A DNA stretch of 64,000 bases from Clostridiales bacterium CHKCI001 (GTDB lineage: Bacteria > Bacillota > Clostridia > Lachnospirales > Lachnospiraceae): positions 206,270 through 270,269 of the forward strand of contig FCNS01000038.1 in assembly GCA_900045905.1 (NCBI GenBank), read 5' to 3'. The notes below the pieces were generated by a model. That model did no database searches, was not told the origin of the DNA, and was given only the letters and a program-made list of their open reading frames with translations. A program made the translations under genes and the position numbers. This document shows, piece after piece, positions 18,142-27,420 of this stretch; positions within the stretch are counted from its first letter, which is position 1; every line of letters begins with the position of its first letter.

Positions 18142-18633
18142 ATGGGAAGTTTGACGACATTATGCTATATTGAAAAGGAAGACAGCTATTTAATGTTGCA
18201 TCGTATTAAGAAGAAAAATGATGTAAATAAAGATAAATGGATTGGAGTAGGCGGACATTTTGAAAAGAATGAAACTCCAGAAGAATGTTTGTTGAGAGAA
18301 GTGAAAGAAGAAACGGGACTGACTTTGACTGCATGGAGGTTTCGTGGACTTGTTACGTTTATTTCTGATACAGGCGTAACGGAATATATGTGTCTTTATA
18401 CCGCAGATCAGTTTGAAGGAGAGATATCGGATTGCATCGAAGGAACGTTAGAATGGGTTAAAAAAGAAGATATATTTGGGCTGAATTTATGGGAAGGAGA
18501 TAAAATCTTTTTCCGTTTAATGAATGAGAATCATCCATTCTTTTCTTTAAAATTGCGTTATGAAGGAGATCAATTAGTAGAAGCAGTGCTAGATGGAAAA
18601 AATATATTAGAGGAGCAGATGAGACAACTATGA
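18142..18633 (+). CDS. Nudix hydrolase (MutT/8-oxo-dGTPase-like)
   Basis: The 163-residue protein has a complete Nudix box (GGHFEKNETPEECLLREVKEETGL pattern, within about 38-60), with the metal-binding REVKEE residues intact. It hydrolyses a nucleoside diphosphate linked to another group; similarity to 8-oxo-dGTP diphosphatases is plausible but the substrate is not proven. AAGGAGG precedes the ATG. Its stop overlaps the start of the next gene (ATGA). Confidence 0.88.
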   Translation: MGSLTTLCYIEKEDSYLMLHRIKKKNDVNKDKWIGVGGHFEKNETPEECLLREVKEETGLTLTAWRFRGLVTFISDTGVTEYMCLYTADQFEGEISDCIEGTLEWVKKEDIFGLNLWEGDKIFFRLMNENHPFFSLKLRYEGDQLVEAVLDGKNILEEQMRQL

Positions 18634-19016
18634 AGGAAACGGTATTATTATTTCACATTCAGGATGAGGTACGCCTTCAGGCGTTAAAGCGGATTTTAAT
18701 GTTAATGAAGGTTCGTGTAAAAGTAGTAGATAAGGCAGATTACTTACAGCCAGTCGGATATTTGGCAGGAATAAAAGAATTACAGACGGAACAAATATAT
18801 GAAGGCGATGAGCTGGAAGAGGAAATGATGATAATGGCTGGCTTTTCAAATCAGCAAGTAGATACTTTGTTAGCCAAGATGAGGAAAGCAAGTTTGGCCA
18901 AGATTCATTATAAAGCAATTTTGACTCCAATGAATGCGACTTGGAGTACATTACAGCTTTATGAAGAACTAAAGAAGGAACATGAATACATGCTTCAAAT
19001 GCACTCCAAAAAATAA
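18630..19016 (+). CDS. DUF3783-type protein of unknown function
   Basis: This 128-residue soluble protein begins with a beta-alpha pattern (VLLFHIQDEVRLQALKRILMLMKVRVKVV) and ends with a helical segment that includes ALTPMNATWS. It resembles the DUF3783 family common in Clostridia. Translation is coupled to the Nudix gene by an ATGA overlap, which suggests a joint function, but none is known to me. Confidence 0.7.
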   Translation: MKETVLLFHIQDEVRLQALKRILMLMKVRVKVVDKADYLQPVGYLAGIKELQTEQIYEGDELEEEMMIMAGFSNQQVDTLLAKMRKASLAKIHYKAILTPMNATWSTLQLYEELKKEHEYMLQMHSKK

Positions 19017-19160
19017 TTATAGGCATAAAACCTTCGTTATGGTGCTGTGAAACGCGAAAAAATGATAATTTTTCCTAGGAAAAACAGAGAAAATAAAAAA
19101 AAATGACGAAAATACTTGAATTTTTCTTGAAATAGTGTATTTTTATAAGGTAAATAATGC

Positions 19161-19191
19161 TTGCACCAGAGTAATAAAAGGGTGATATACT
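19161..19191 (+). promoter_or_regulatory. Possible promoter of lysC
   Basis: TTGCAC (19161-19166) is followed by GATATACT; TATACT at 19186-19191 gives a 19-base spacer, and GATATA gives 17. No lysine riboswitch is visible in the short leader. Confidence 0.45.
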
Positions 19192-19231
19192 AATAGAAAG
19201 CGATAGCATAAAGATACGGAGGCCATAGATT

Positions 19232-20551
19232 ATGAAAAAAGTTGTAAAATTCGGAGGTAGTTCCTTAGCAAGTGCAGAACAGTTTCAGAAAGTAGGAAGT
19301 ATTATCCGTGCAGATGAAGCAAGAAGATATGTGATTCCTTCTGCACCAGGAAAAAGATATTCATTGGATACCAAGGTAACCGATATGCTGTATCATTGTT
19401 ATGCAGCAGCAGAAAGAGGAGAAGATTTTTCAGAGCAGCTCATGGCAATTCGCAGTCGCTACCAAGAGATTATTGATGGATTACATTTGAATTTAGATCT
19501 TACATCAGAGTTTGAAGTAGTTGAAGACCAGTTCCGTAATCAGGCAGGAAAAGATTATGCTGCTTCCAGAGGAGAATATCTGAATGGTATTGTTATGGCA
19601 AATTATTTAGGATTTGAATTTATAGATGCAGCAGAAGTAATTTTCTTTAAAGAAAATGGAGAATTTGACGCAGAAAAAACTCATAAAATATTATCAGAAC
19701 GATTGGAATATGTGGATCATGCAGTAATACCAGGATTTTATGGATCATTGCCAGATGGAAGAGTAAAGACATTTTCCAGAGGAGGATCAGATATTACAGG
19801 ATCAATTGTTGCAAAAGCAGTAGATGCAAATTTATACGAGAACTGGACAGATGTTTCAGGATTCCTTGTAGCAGATCCAAGGATTGTAAAGCATCCTCGT
19901 GTCATTTCCACCATTACGTATCGGGAATTGAGAGAGTTGTCTTATATGGGAGCAACCGTTCTTCATGAAGATGCCATTTTCCCAGTTAGAGAAGCTGGTA
20001 TTCCGATTAATATTCGAAATACAAATGCTCCAGATGACAGAGGAACAATGATCGTGGAAAATACATGCAGCAAGCCAAAGTATACGATTACAGGTATTGC
20101 AGGAAAGAAGGGATTTGTTGCTGTCAATATTGAAAAAGATATGATGAATTCTGAGATTGGGTTTGGAAGAAAAGTATTGCAGGTATTTGAGGATAAGGGA
20201 ATTTCTTTTGAACATATGCCTTCAGGAATTGATACAATGACAATATTTGTGCATCAAGACGAGTTTGAAGAAAAAGAACAGGCAGTATTATCAGGTATTC
20301 ATCGTCTTGCGAAGCCAGACCATATTGAATTAGAGTCGGATTTAGCATTAATTGCCGTAGTTGGCCGTGGTATGCGTTCAACAAGAGGAACGGCAGGAAG
20401 AATTTTTGCAGCATTAGCACATGCTCATATTAATGTAAAGATGATCGATCAAGGTTCTAGTGAGCTGAATATTATTATTGGTGTAAAGAATTCTGATTTT
20501 GAAACAGCAATTAATGCTATTTATGATATTTTTGTATTATCACAGCTGTAA
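19232..20551 (+). CDS. lysC: Aspartate kinase
   Basis: The enzyme phosphorylates aspartate at the head of the lysine, threonine and methionine pathway. The 439-residue protein starts with the ATP-binding KFGGSSLAS motif, has the catalytic domain to about 290 (FSRGGSDITGS, TNAPDDRGT) and two C-terminal ACT domains (about 300-439) that sense amino acids. CGGAGG precedes the ATG. It stands alone between a promoter and a strong terminator. Confidence 0.95.
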   Translation: MKKVVKFGGSSLASAEQFQKVGSIIRADEARRYVIPSAPGKRYSLDTKVTDMLYHCYAAAERGEDFSEQLMAIRSRYQEIIDGLHLNLDLTSEFEVVEDQFRNQAGKDYAASRGEYLNGIVMANYLGFEFIDAAEVIFFKENGEFDAEKTHKILSERLEYVDHAVIPGFYGSLPDGRVKTFSRGGSDITGSIVAKAVDANLYENWTDVSGFLVADPRIVKHPRVISTITYRELRELSYMGATVLHEDAIFPVREAGIPINIRNTNAPDDRGTMIVENTCSKPKYTITGIAGKKGFVAVNIEKDMMNSEIGFGRKVLQVFEDKGISFEHMPSGIDTMTIFVHQDEFEEKEQAVLSGIHRLAKPDHIELESDLALIAVVGRGMRSTRGTAGRIFAALAHAHINVKMIDQGSSELNIIIGVKNSDFETAINAIYDIFVLSQL

Positions 20552-20570
20552 TGAGAAGTTAGAGAATTCA

Positions 20571-20620
20571 AAAATGCGTCTTGATTTGGTAATAAAATCC
20601 ATCTCAAGACGCATTTTTAT
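20571..20620. terminator. Bidirectional terminator between lysC and the ABC permease gene
   Basis: AAAATGCGTCTTGA (20571-20584) pairs perfectly with TCAAGACGCATTTT (20604-20617), with A and T tracts at the two ends. Confidence 0.9.
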
Positions 20621-21495
20621 TATGCTTTCCCAGAATAGAAATTGTTTTTTAAATGGCGTACTGCAAAAAATAAAAATAACAATATGATAAGAAACTGAAT
20701 CCCAATGCTAAATTGAATCCAGTATTCAATGATAATGTTTGAATCATAAAATTGAGGATAATGAAGCAGTTCTAATAATATGTCTGGGTTTCCAGCCTGA
20801 CGATTCATAATATAATAAAATGTAATGGCAGGATTCAAAATCAAACAATAAGAAGAAAGGGAAAGGGGAGTTTGAAATGTTGGAGCTGTTGTTTCGGAAA
20901 ACAGCGTCGGGAATTCATTTAAAAATAATGTCCCGATAAAAAGAAAAAGCACAAATCCATAACTTATGACAGTGGAGGTCGTTGTGTGCCGAAAATAAGA
21001 AGAGAAACAAATGCTGGAACTCCCAATATAAATGGCACTAAATAACATATATCCAAGCAATAAAGCTAGGTCAGATACTTGAATTCCTCCATAGATAAAC
21101 ACAAGTGAAAGTACAGGAAGACTGGAAATAATAAACAAAAAAATTGTAGTTAAACTGGCCATTAACTTGCCAAGGATTAATGTAGTAGGAGTAATGTTTG
21201 TGCTAAGCATTGCATCCAATGTACGTCGTTCTCGTTCCCCAGATATTGCGGCAGCTGCTTGTCCTGGAATAATTAATACTAATAAAAGAAATTCAATTGT
21301 GGCAATCATAATATAGAGCTGAAGCATGGCAGAGTATTCTGCAGAACCATTAAAATGCATATCATTGACGATATAAGAAAGACGGCTGATACCTACAAGA
21401 GCCAAAATAATATTAAATATAACAATAATGGCAAGGATACGGATAGAACGATAAGTACTCCTTATTTCTTTTTCGTAAACGGGGTTTCGAAACAT
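20620..21495 (-). CDS. ABC-2-type exporter permease
   Basis: The 291-residue protein has about six membrane helices, and its loop IPGQAAAAISGERERRTLDAML matches the ABC-2 family. It would form the channel with the ATPase encoded just upstream; the two genes overlap as TAATG. It is the last gene of the minus-strand five-gene operon (response regulator, kinase, exported protein, ATPase, permease). The cargo is unknown. Confidence 0.85.
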   Translation of the reverse strand: MFRNPVYEKEIRSTYRSIRILAIIVIFNIILALVGISRLSYIVNDMHFNGSAEYSAMLQLYIMIATIEFLLLVLIIPGQAAAAISGERERRTLDAMLSTNITPTTLILGKLMASLTTIFLFIISSLPVLSLVFIYGGIQVSDLALLLGYMLFSAIYIGSSSICFSSYFRHTTTSTVISYGFVLFLFIGTLFLNEFPTLFSETTAPTFQTPLSLSSYCLILNPAITFYYIMNRQAGNPDILLELLHYPQFYDSNIIIEYWIQFSIGIQFLIILLFLFFAVRHLKNNFYSGKA

Positions 21496-22424
21496 TAATT
21501 TTCCTCCTCTTCACCGATTAATTGTAAAAATAAAGTATCTAAGTCCCCTTCTTCTCGATGAAATGACTGGATTAATACATTTCCATCGATTAATTGTTTT
21601 AGAAGAAGGGATTCGTCTTGAGCATTTCCAGTAAATGTAATCTGAATGTGAGATTGATCGATGGAAATAGTTTTTACTAATGGATGTTGTTTTAAAATTT
21701 GCACAGCTGTTTCAATGCCGCTATATACGAAAATAGAAAGAGGATTAGTTTTATTTACATTTCGCAATACATCGGATAAGGAGCCTTGCAGTAGAAATTT
21801 ACCTGATTGTAGGATCCCTATATGTGTGCATATATAGGATAGTTCATTTAAGTTATGAGAACTGAGTAAAATGGCAACTCCTTCTTCAGAAAATTGTCTG
21901 AGGATGGAGCGAAGCAAATTGCGATTATGAGGATCTAGTCCAGAGGTAGGTTCATCCAATAGGAGAAAATGCGGCGAGTGAATCATAACTCGAGCTAAAC
22001 AGAGACGCTGTTGCATGCCACGGGAGAGATCCTCCACAAAAGAATCAGAGTAGTCCAGCAGATCGACCATCTCTAAAAGCTCAGTCCAGCGATTTCTGGC
22101 TTTCAACCCATATAATCCGTGTGCGGAAGCAAAAAATTCCATATATTCGTGTACCTTTAGATTATTATAAATACCAAAGAAATCTGGCATAAATCCTACC
22201 TGCTGTTTTAAAAGTTTACGATTATGCAGTAGATCGATATTGTTATATATGGCGCTTCCAGAATTAGCTGGAATTAGTCCAGAAAGAATACGCATGGTAG
22301 TTGTCTTTCCAGCGCCATTTCTGCCGATTAAACCAAAAATTTCTCCTGGAACAAGCTGAAAACTAATTCCATTTAACGCTCGGATATTGCCATATGATTT
22401 ATAAAGCTGATTAATTGTTAACAT
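21495..22424 (-). CDS. ABC transporter ATP-binding protein
   Basis: The 309-residue ATPase shows Walker A (GRNGAGKTTT), the signature LSRGMQQRL and Walker B (LLLDEPTSGLD), followed by the C-terminal extension common in ABC-2 exporters. An in-frame ATG at 22433 abuts the AGGAG; the ATG at 22424 is 9 bases from it and is preferred. It overlaps the end of the 744-residue gene by 14 bases, so expression is coupled. Confidence 0.9.
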   Translation of the reverse strand: MLTINQLYKSYGNIRALNGISFQLVPGEIFGLIGRNGAGKTTTMRILSGLIPANSGSAIYNNIDLLHNRKLLKQQVGFMPDFFGIYNNLKVHEYMEFFASAHGLYGLKARNRWTELLEMVDLLDYSDSFVEDLSRGMQQRLCLARVMIHSPHFLLLDEPTSGLDPHNRNLLRSILRQFSEEGVAILLSSHNLNELSYICTHIGILQSGKFLLQGSLSDVLRNVNKTNPLSIFVYSGIETAVQILKQHPLVKTISIDQSHIQITFTGNAQDESLLLKQLIDGNVLIQSFHREEGDLDTLFLQLIGEEEEN

Positions 22425-24645
22425 TATCAACATCTCCTATTGCGGTAATTCTTGGAAGACGGGCGTAATTATCTTCTGTGTAATACTGGATAAGTAAGCT
22501 GTTTTCTGAAGTAATATAATTTTCCAATTCTTCCTTTTTAAAATAGGTTTTACCTGGATAAACTTGTTCGTACTTATTTTTATTCCAAAAATAAATTTTA
22601 GAAACATAAGAAGTTGAACTACCAGAATTTGGGAATGATAATTCCAATTGGTCAATCGTACAATCCTGAGGAATATCGTAACGTACAGTAGCGAAATGAC
22701 TGTATATGGATTCTTCATCTTCGGAAAAATCACCAGAAATTTTATGAGCCTTGGCTGGAAGGGAGGTATAATATTCTTTTCCCATACTATTCGTAGTTAA
22801 AGAAATTGGAACAGAAACAAGGGTTAATCCATTCATTGTATAATCGGTATCAAACTGGAAACTGGCCGTATTGTTTGTAAATCCAATTAAATATCCCATA
22901 TTCTGATTAGAAAGATTGCACTTTTCCAGATAATAGTAGAGTAAGTTCAGTTTCATATCTGTATAAGAAACGGATGCAGATGGATTAGAAACAATAGGTT
23001 TTAATATGCTGGGATCAGGAGGCTGGTAACCAGCGGAGGCATTCATTTGACTATCACAATCTTCTAGTGTAACTGATGTATCGTTTGGGAAGTCTCCAAT
23101 ACGCACAAAATAACCAGGTAAAGCCAGAATTGCATGACTTAAATCAGTGTCTAATTGATTGGATAAGACGCCCGACACAGAATTATCATAGTATGTGACA
23201 TAGCCAGAGACTAACTGATCTTGCGACAATGTAGATGTCTTTTCTAGTTGAAAATTACGCATATTAAAGGCAACGAGATTATGAAATGTAAGTAAATAAT
23301 CAGACTCCCTATAGTCGATATGAATTTGGTGATTGCCAAATGTTCCATTGGAAGGAACGGTAAAGGAAGAGGATGTCTGTAATGGAATTAAATGATAACT
23401 ATTATCAATAGAAACCGAATAAGTACGGTTATAAGGTGCTTGGATTCCTGTAAATATGGATTCTTGTACCGTGTTATCTTTGTATTGTTGAATACTTACA
23501 TAATTTAAAAATGGATGAGAAAACCGAGTGTTACTGCCAAATAAGAAAATAATACCTGCTACTAAAATGGAGATTATTGGTAAAGCAAAACAGAAACACT
23601 GAGTGAGATCTCGTTTCTTTAACTGATAGTAAACAACTGGAAGTAAAATAAATAAGTATACTACAAGTATAAATCCATATAATAAAAGATTAACATTGGT
23701 TGTAGCCTGAACTTGAGAAGTTAGAGCAGCGGCTTCATTTTCTAGTGAATGAAGAATGCTAAAAGGTGGTTGTTCTAAATTCTGAAGCAGATCGTGGCCA
23801 AATAACGTCTCAATAAAAGTATCTTGCAGGAGCTGGTTGTTGATAAAAAAAGAGCCAATGGAAGTAAGGGAAAACGAGGATGTAAAAAAATAGCCGTTTC
23901 CATAAGAATATTTGGTTAAGGTTGCATAATCTAATTCAGAAATTGTAGTATAAGATACATCCAAAGAAGAAGATGGAAGCAGTAGATCAGAAGACTCTAC
24001 TTGTGTACCAAGCAAAAGAATTCCACCATGGTATACCCATTCTCTCAGACTTTCTAGTTGCGTTTCATATAGAGAAGAAAGTGAGAAATCGTCAATAATA
24101 ATGCAGTCAAAGCTGTCGAGCATTCGAAAATCAGAAGATAGTTCCTCCTTTGATAGTGCATGAGAATAACATTCTAAATCGAAATTAGTTAAGTTCAATT
24201 GGTTCAAATAATTAAGAGTGTCAGGACTATCTGATAAGGTGCCTAAAAAAATGTGAGAATCTTCTGTTGGCTGAGGAAATGAATAATTGAGCACGATATG
24301 CTCAGGGGGATTCTGAGAATTATAGATTGAAACAGAAATTCTCTCCTCTGAAGTGGAAAGAGGAACGCAAAATGTTACACGTACCGTTCCTGGAGAACTA
24401 GGGTAAGGCTTTCGATATAAGTAACGATCATTCGTATTAGTAGGGACGTTCAGCTCAACTTCACCTCCTGAGGCAGCGTACCCATTCTTTATGGTAATCG
24501 TAATAGGGGTGTAGCGACCTGGATTAATATAATTGCCGTAGCCCACCTCGGCCTCGATGGAGTCTGATGACCATGTATTAGCATAGCTGTGAAGTGGAAT
24601 GCAAGTCCATATGAATAAAATGCAAGAAATAATATATCGTTTCAT
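22411..24645 (-). CDS. Exported two-helix membrane protein of the ABC operon, unknown function
   Basis: The 744-residue protein has a signal peptide (1-22) and a beta-rich segment (about 25-125). Next comes a Rossmann-like part (about 130-220; DCIIIDDF, then GGILLLG) that resembles the amidotransferase-like domain of gliding-type ABC accessory proteins. Two membrane helices follow (319-340 and 350-370), then a large beta-rich exported domain to the end. It lies between the kinase gene (9-base gap) and the ATPase gene (overlap), so it probably works with this exporter on the outer face of the membrane. I know no tested function. Confidence 0.72.
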   Translation of the reverse strand: MKRYIISCILFIWTCIPLHSYANTWSSDSIEAEVGYGNYINPGRYTPITITIKNGYAASGGEVELNVPTNTNDRYLYRKPYPSSPGTVRVTFCVPLSTSEERISVSIYNSQNPPEHIVLNYSFPQPTEDSHIFLGTLSDSPDTLNYLNQLNLTNFDLECYSHALSKEELSSDFRMLDSFDCIIIDDFSLSSLYETQLESLREWVYHGGILLLGTQVESSDLLLPSSSLDVSYTTISELDYATLTKYSYGNGYFFTSSFSLTSIGSFFINNQLLQDTFIETLFGHDLLQNLEQPPFSILHSLENEAAALTSQVQATTNVNLLLYGFILVVYLFILLPVVYYQLKKRDLTQCFCFALPIISILVAGIIFLFGSNTRFSHPFLNYVSIQQYKDNTVQESIFTGIQAPYNRTYSVSIDNSYHLIPLQTSSSFTVPSNGTFGNHQIHIDYRESDYLLTFHNLVAFNMRNFQLEKTSTLSQDQLVSGYVTYYDNSVSGVLSNQLDTDLSHAILALPGYFVRIGDFPNDTSVTLEDCDSQMNASAGYQPPDPSILKPIVSNPSASVSYTDMKLNLLYYYLEKCNLSNQNMGYLIGFTNNTASFQFDTDYTMNGLTLVSVPISLTTNSMGKEYYTSLPAKAHKISGDFSEDEESIYSHFATVRYDIPQDCTIDQLELSFPNSGSSTSYVSKIYFWNKNKYEQVYPGKTYFKKEELENYITSENSLLIQYYTEDNYARLPRITAIGDVDNVNN

Positions 24646-24654
24646 AGAATACTC

Positions 24655-25797
24655 CTAGGATGAAAAAGGTTGTTTTTGATTAGAAGGAATAGTAGGAAGC
24701 ACTACTTTAAAAATCGTTCCATTTAAACTGCTTTCGGCGGTAATTGTACCACTGTGAACATCAACGATATTTTTGGCTATGGCCAAGCCAAGTCCTGTAC
24801 CTCCTGTCTGTGTGGAACGAGATTGCTCCATACGATAAAATTTTTCAAATATTGTATTTAACTCGTTAGCTGGAATAATGCTACCAAAGTTGATGACCTG
24901 AATGGTAACAACTTGTTCTTGTGCAGTTAAAATAACATTGATCATTTTACCATCATTTCCATATTTGACTGCGTTGTTAAGCAGATTGTCAAATAAGCGA
25001 GCTAATAATGTACCATCTCCAATGATGATTTTAGATGCTACATTCGTATTATAATTATATTGTAAATGATTCTGTTCGAAAATAGGATAGAATTCATCTA
25101 AAAGTTGTTCTAATAAATTAACAATATCTAGTTCAGCCATTTTGGCAGTAATTTTGCCATATCCTAAGCTAGTAAAGCCAAATAAGTCCTCAATGAGAAC
25201 TTGAAGATGACAAGATTTCTGATAGGCGATGGAAAGATATTTTTTCCGCATTGTCTCATCTAAAGGGCGGTTGCTGGATAATAGTTCTAGATACCCAATA
25301 ATAGAGGTAAGAGGAGTACGCAGATCATGTGCAACATTGGTGATTAAGTCATTCTTCGTTCGTTCTGCTTCTCGCTCCCGTTCCATAAGGGTACGAACTT
25401 GTTCTGCCATTTGGTTGAGTTCCATTGCCATTTGAGAAAGTTCATTATCCCCTTCTATATCCACCGTAGTAGTAAGATCACCATTAGAAATTTTATGCAT
25501 TGCTGTGGAAAGTTTTTGCATATATTGGACTTGACGATGCTGCATAAGGGCAAAGGAAAAACTAAAAATAAGTATTCCGATTAAAATATAAAGTAAAGTT
25601 AAAAACAACATTGTTTTGTCATTTGCCTGTAAAACTATGTTTTCGTATCCCAGATCTTCTATAAGACCATTTACTAGTTTAATACTAACAATAAGAAGAA
25701 GGTCTAGAACACAGGCCAGCATTGTACTAAGAATAATATGTACAAATAATCTTCCATGGAAACTATATATAATACTACTTTTCAATTTTATATCCAA
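24655..25797 (-). CDS. Sensor histidine kinase (VanS-like)
   Basis: Two membrane helices (about 17-41 and 63-85) enclose a short outside loop. They are followed by a HAMP-like linker, a HisKA domain with the phospho-accepting His157 (AHDLRTPLTS), and an ATP-binding domain with N, G1 and G2 boxes (NLLNNAVKYG, GGTGLGLAI). The frame opens with TTG at 25797, overlapping the response-regulator gene by 23 bases; TTG at 25785 is another choice, and no ATG is near. The small sensor loop suggests sensing in or near the membrane. Confidence 0.88.
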   Translation of the reverse strand: MDIKLKSSIIYSFHGRLFVHIILSTMLACVLDLLLIVSIKLVNGLIEDLGYENIVLQANDKTMLFLTLLYILIGILIFSFSFALMQHRQVQYMQKLSTAMHKISNGDLTTTVDIEGDNELSQMAMELNQMAEQVRTLMEREREAERTKNDLITNVAHDLRTPLTSIIGYLELLSSNRPLDETMRKKYLSIAYQKSCHLQVLIEDLFGFTSLGYGKITAKMAELDIVNLLEQLLDEFYPIFEQNHLQYNYNTNVASKIIIGDGTLLARLFDNLLNNAVKYGNDGKMINVILTAQEQVVTIQVINFGSIIPANELNTIFEKFYRMEQSRSTQTGGTGLGLAIAKNIVDVHSGTITAESSLNGTIFKVVLPTIPSNQKQPFSS

Positions 25798-26476
25798 CTC
25801 CCCATACAGTAGTTATAATCTTATTTGTTCGGTCTTCATCGTGGATTTTACTGCGTAATCGGCGAATATGTACCATAACGGTATTATTGGCTTCATAAAC
25901 TCGTTCGTGCCATACCCTTTGAAAGATTTCAGCGGTACTGAAGACTTTTCCAGCATTGGAAGCAAGTAAATATAAAATATCAAACTCTAACGGAGTTAGT
26001 TTGATTTCTTCCTTCTCTAATAGAACTTTATGAGTTGATTTATTAATAATTAGTCCATGACAACAAATTTCATCTGGATTTTCAAAAAAAGAGTTAGATG
26101 GATTTAATTCTGTGTAGCGGCGTAATTGAGACTTTACACGTGCAGTGAGTTCCAATGGATTAAACGGTTTTGTAATATAATCATCTGCTCCAGTATTTAA
26201 ACCGAAAATCTTATCTAAGTCTGTTGTCTTTGCACTTAAAAATATAATTGGTATATTGTTAGTCTTACGGATCTCACGACACATTTCTAATCCATCCATT
26301 CCTGGCATCATAATATCTAAAATGGCAAGATGAATTGTATTGTGTTCAAGCAGTTCTAGTCCATTGGCTGCATTGTAGGCACAATAAACTTGATATCCTT
26401 CTCCACTTAAGTAAATTTCGATTAATTCTGCAATTTCTTTTTCATCATCTACTACAAGTATATTGGCTTTTGGCAT
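25775..26476 (-). CDS. OmpR-family response regulator (VanR-like)
   Basis: The 233-residue protein has a receiver domain (acidic DD at 10-11, phospho-acceptor Asp54, Lys103) and a winged-helix DNA-binding domain (about 135-230; VWHERVYEANNTVMVHIRRLRSKI). It is the first gene of the operon and overlaps the kinase gene. It probably controls the operon that encodes it, which includes the exported protein and the ABC exporter. Confidence 0.93.
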   Translation of the reverse strand: MPKANILVVDDEKEIAELIEIYLSGEGYQVYCAYNAANGLELLEHNTIHLAILDIMMPGMDGLEMCREIRKTNNIPIIFLSAKTTDLDKIFGLNTGADDYITKPFNPLELTARVKSQLRRYTELNPSNSFFENPDEICCHGLIINKSTHKVLLEKEEIKLTPLEFDILYLLASNAGKVFSTAEIFQRVWHERVYEANNTVMVHIRRLRSKIHDEDRTNKIITTVWGVGYKIEK

Positions 26477-26531
26477 AAATTCCTCCTAATTGGTCATAAT
26501 TAGATAAAGTTTCACAATATTTAATGTATAT

Positions 26532-26560
26532 AGTGTAACGTTTTTGATAAAAAATGTCAA
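26532..26560 (-). promoter_or_regulatory. Promoter of the two-component/ABC operon
   Basis: On the minus strand, TTGACA (26560-26555) and TACACT (26537-26532) are separated by 17 bases, upstream of the response regulator. Confidence 0.8.
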
Positions 26561-26711
26561 TTGTAAAATGATTAACATTCTCTTACATTTTTGTCACATT
26601 AAAAATAGAAGCTCAATACATAAGAAAAATTAAAAAGAATTACTGTAGTGTTTGCATAAAAAAACAAGCAAAAAATTATGAAAATTAGATATATTTTTTT
26701 TGAAAAACCTC

Positions 26712-26740
26712 TTGCAATATTATTTTTTATAAGGTATAAT
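26712..26740 (+). promoter_or_regulatory. Main promoter of the S10 ribosomal operon
   Basis: TTGCAA (26712-26717) and a perfect TATAAT (26735-26740) have a 17-base spacer. Transcription would start near 26747 and give a leader of about 220 bases. Confidence 0.88.
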
Positions 26741-26746
26741 AACAGG

Positions 26747-26968
26747 CGTTGTGACATGATAGCAAAGAAGCGTGAGGTTGCTGCCCAAATGTGGCAGGTG
26801 TTCCGTGGAGCGAATGTCAAGTTATGAAACTGGCGACAAGTCACTGTACAATATAAGAAGATCTGCACATTGCAGGGATGACATGCGTGAAAAAGAAGAT
26901 ACGCATGGGTAAGTGTACAGTCACCGCTTGTCGTACTGAAAAAGTGCGAAAAGGAGGCGACTTTTTTT
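26747..26968 (+). ncRNA. Structured 5' leader of the S10 operon (candidate ribosomal-protein-binding regulator)
   Basis: Complementary pairs show two folded domains. In the first, TGACAT (26752-26757) pairs with ATGTCA (26814-26819) and encloses CTGCC/GGCAG. In the second, CGACAAG (26834-26840) pairs with CTTGTCG (26927-26933) and ACTGTAC (26843-26849) with GTACAGT (26915-26921), enclosing two hairpins: CTGCA/TGCAG and CATGCGT/ACGCATG. A third, terminator-like stem (26939-26945 with 26960-26966, T-rich end) holds the AAGGAGG ribosome site in its loop. Such leaders often give feedback control by a ribosomal protein (L4 in known S10 operons). The ligand here is inferred, not shown. Confidence 0.65.
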
Positions 26969-27286
26969 ATGGCAAGTCAAGTAATGAGAATCACATTAAA
27001 GGCTTATGATCATCAGTTAGTAGATCAGTCTGCTGGAAAGATTATTGAGACTGTAAAGAAAACAGGTTCTAAGGTGAGCGGACCAGTTCCGTTGCCAACA
27101 AAGAAGGAAGTAGTAACAATTCTTCGTGCCGTACACAAGTACAAAGATTCCAGAGAGCAGTTCGAACAGAGAACACATAAGAGATTGATCGATATCATTA
27201 CACCAACCCAAAAGACGGTTGATGCATTATCTCGTTTAGAGATGCCAGCTGGTGTATATATTGATATTAAGATGAAGAATAAGTAA
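26969..27286 (+). CDS. rpsJ: 30S ribosomal protein S10
   Basis: The 105-residue protein has the usual S10 sequence ([37 protein letters not shown]). S10 belongs to the 30S head and, as NusE, also takes part in transcription antitermination. It opens the S10 operon. Its ribosome site GGAGG is 11 bases upstream, inside the loop of a T-rich hairpin, so folding of the leader may decide its translation. Confidence 0.97.
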   Translation: MASQVMRITLKAYDHQLVDQSAGKIIETVKKTGSKVSGPVPLPTKKEVVTILRAVHKYKDSREQFEQRTHKRLIDIITPTQKTVDALSRLEMPAGVYIDIKMKNK

Positions 27287-27420
27287 AATGATTCATTGAT
27301 GAAGAAATTATCCAGAATTGGTTGATATAGAAGTAACGTTTTTTGTTCCACTTATGTCCGCTGTTCTAGGATGATTGGGATGTATTCCTAATCCGCTGTA
27401 GATTCACAGGAGGTAAAAGA

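Noticed and set aside
19017..19231. Lysine riboswitch before lysC
   Set aside because: The leader is short and shows none of the conserved lysine-box parts.
26599..26868. 89-codon open frame on the minus strand over the S10 leader
   Set aside because: It covers the promoter and folded leader of rpsJ and has no coding features.
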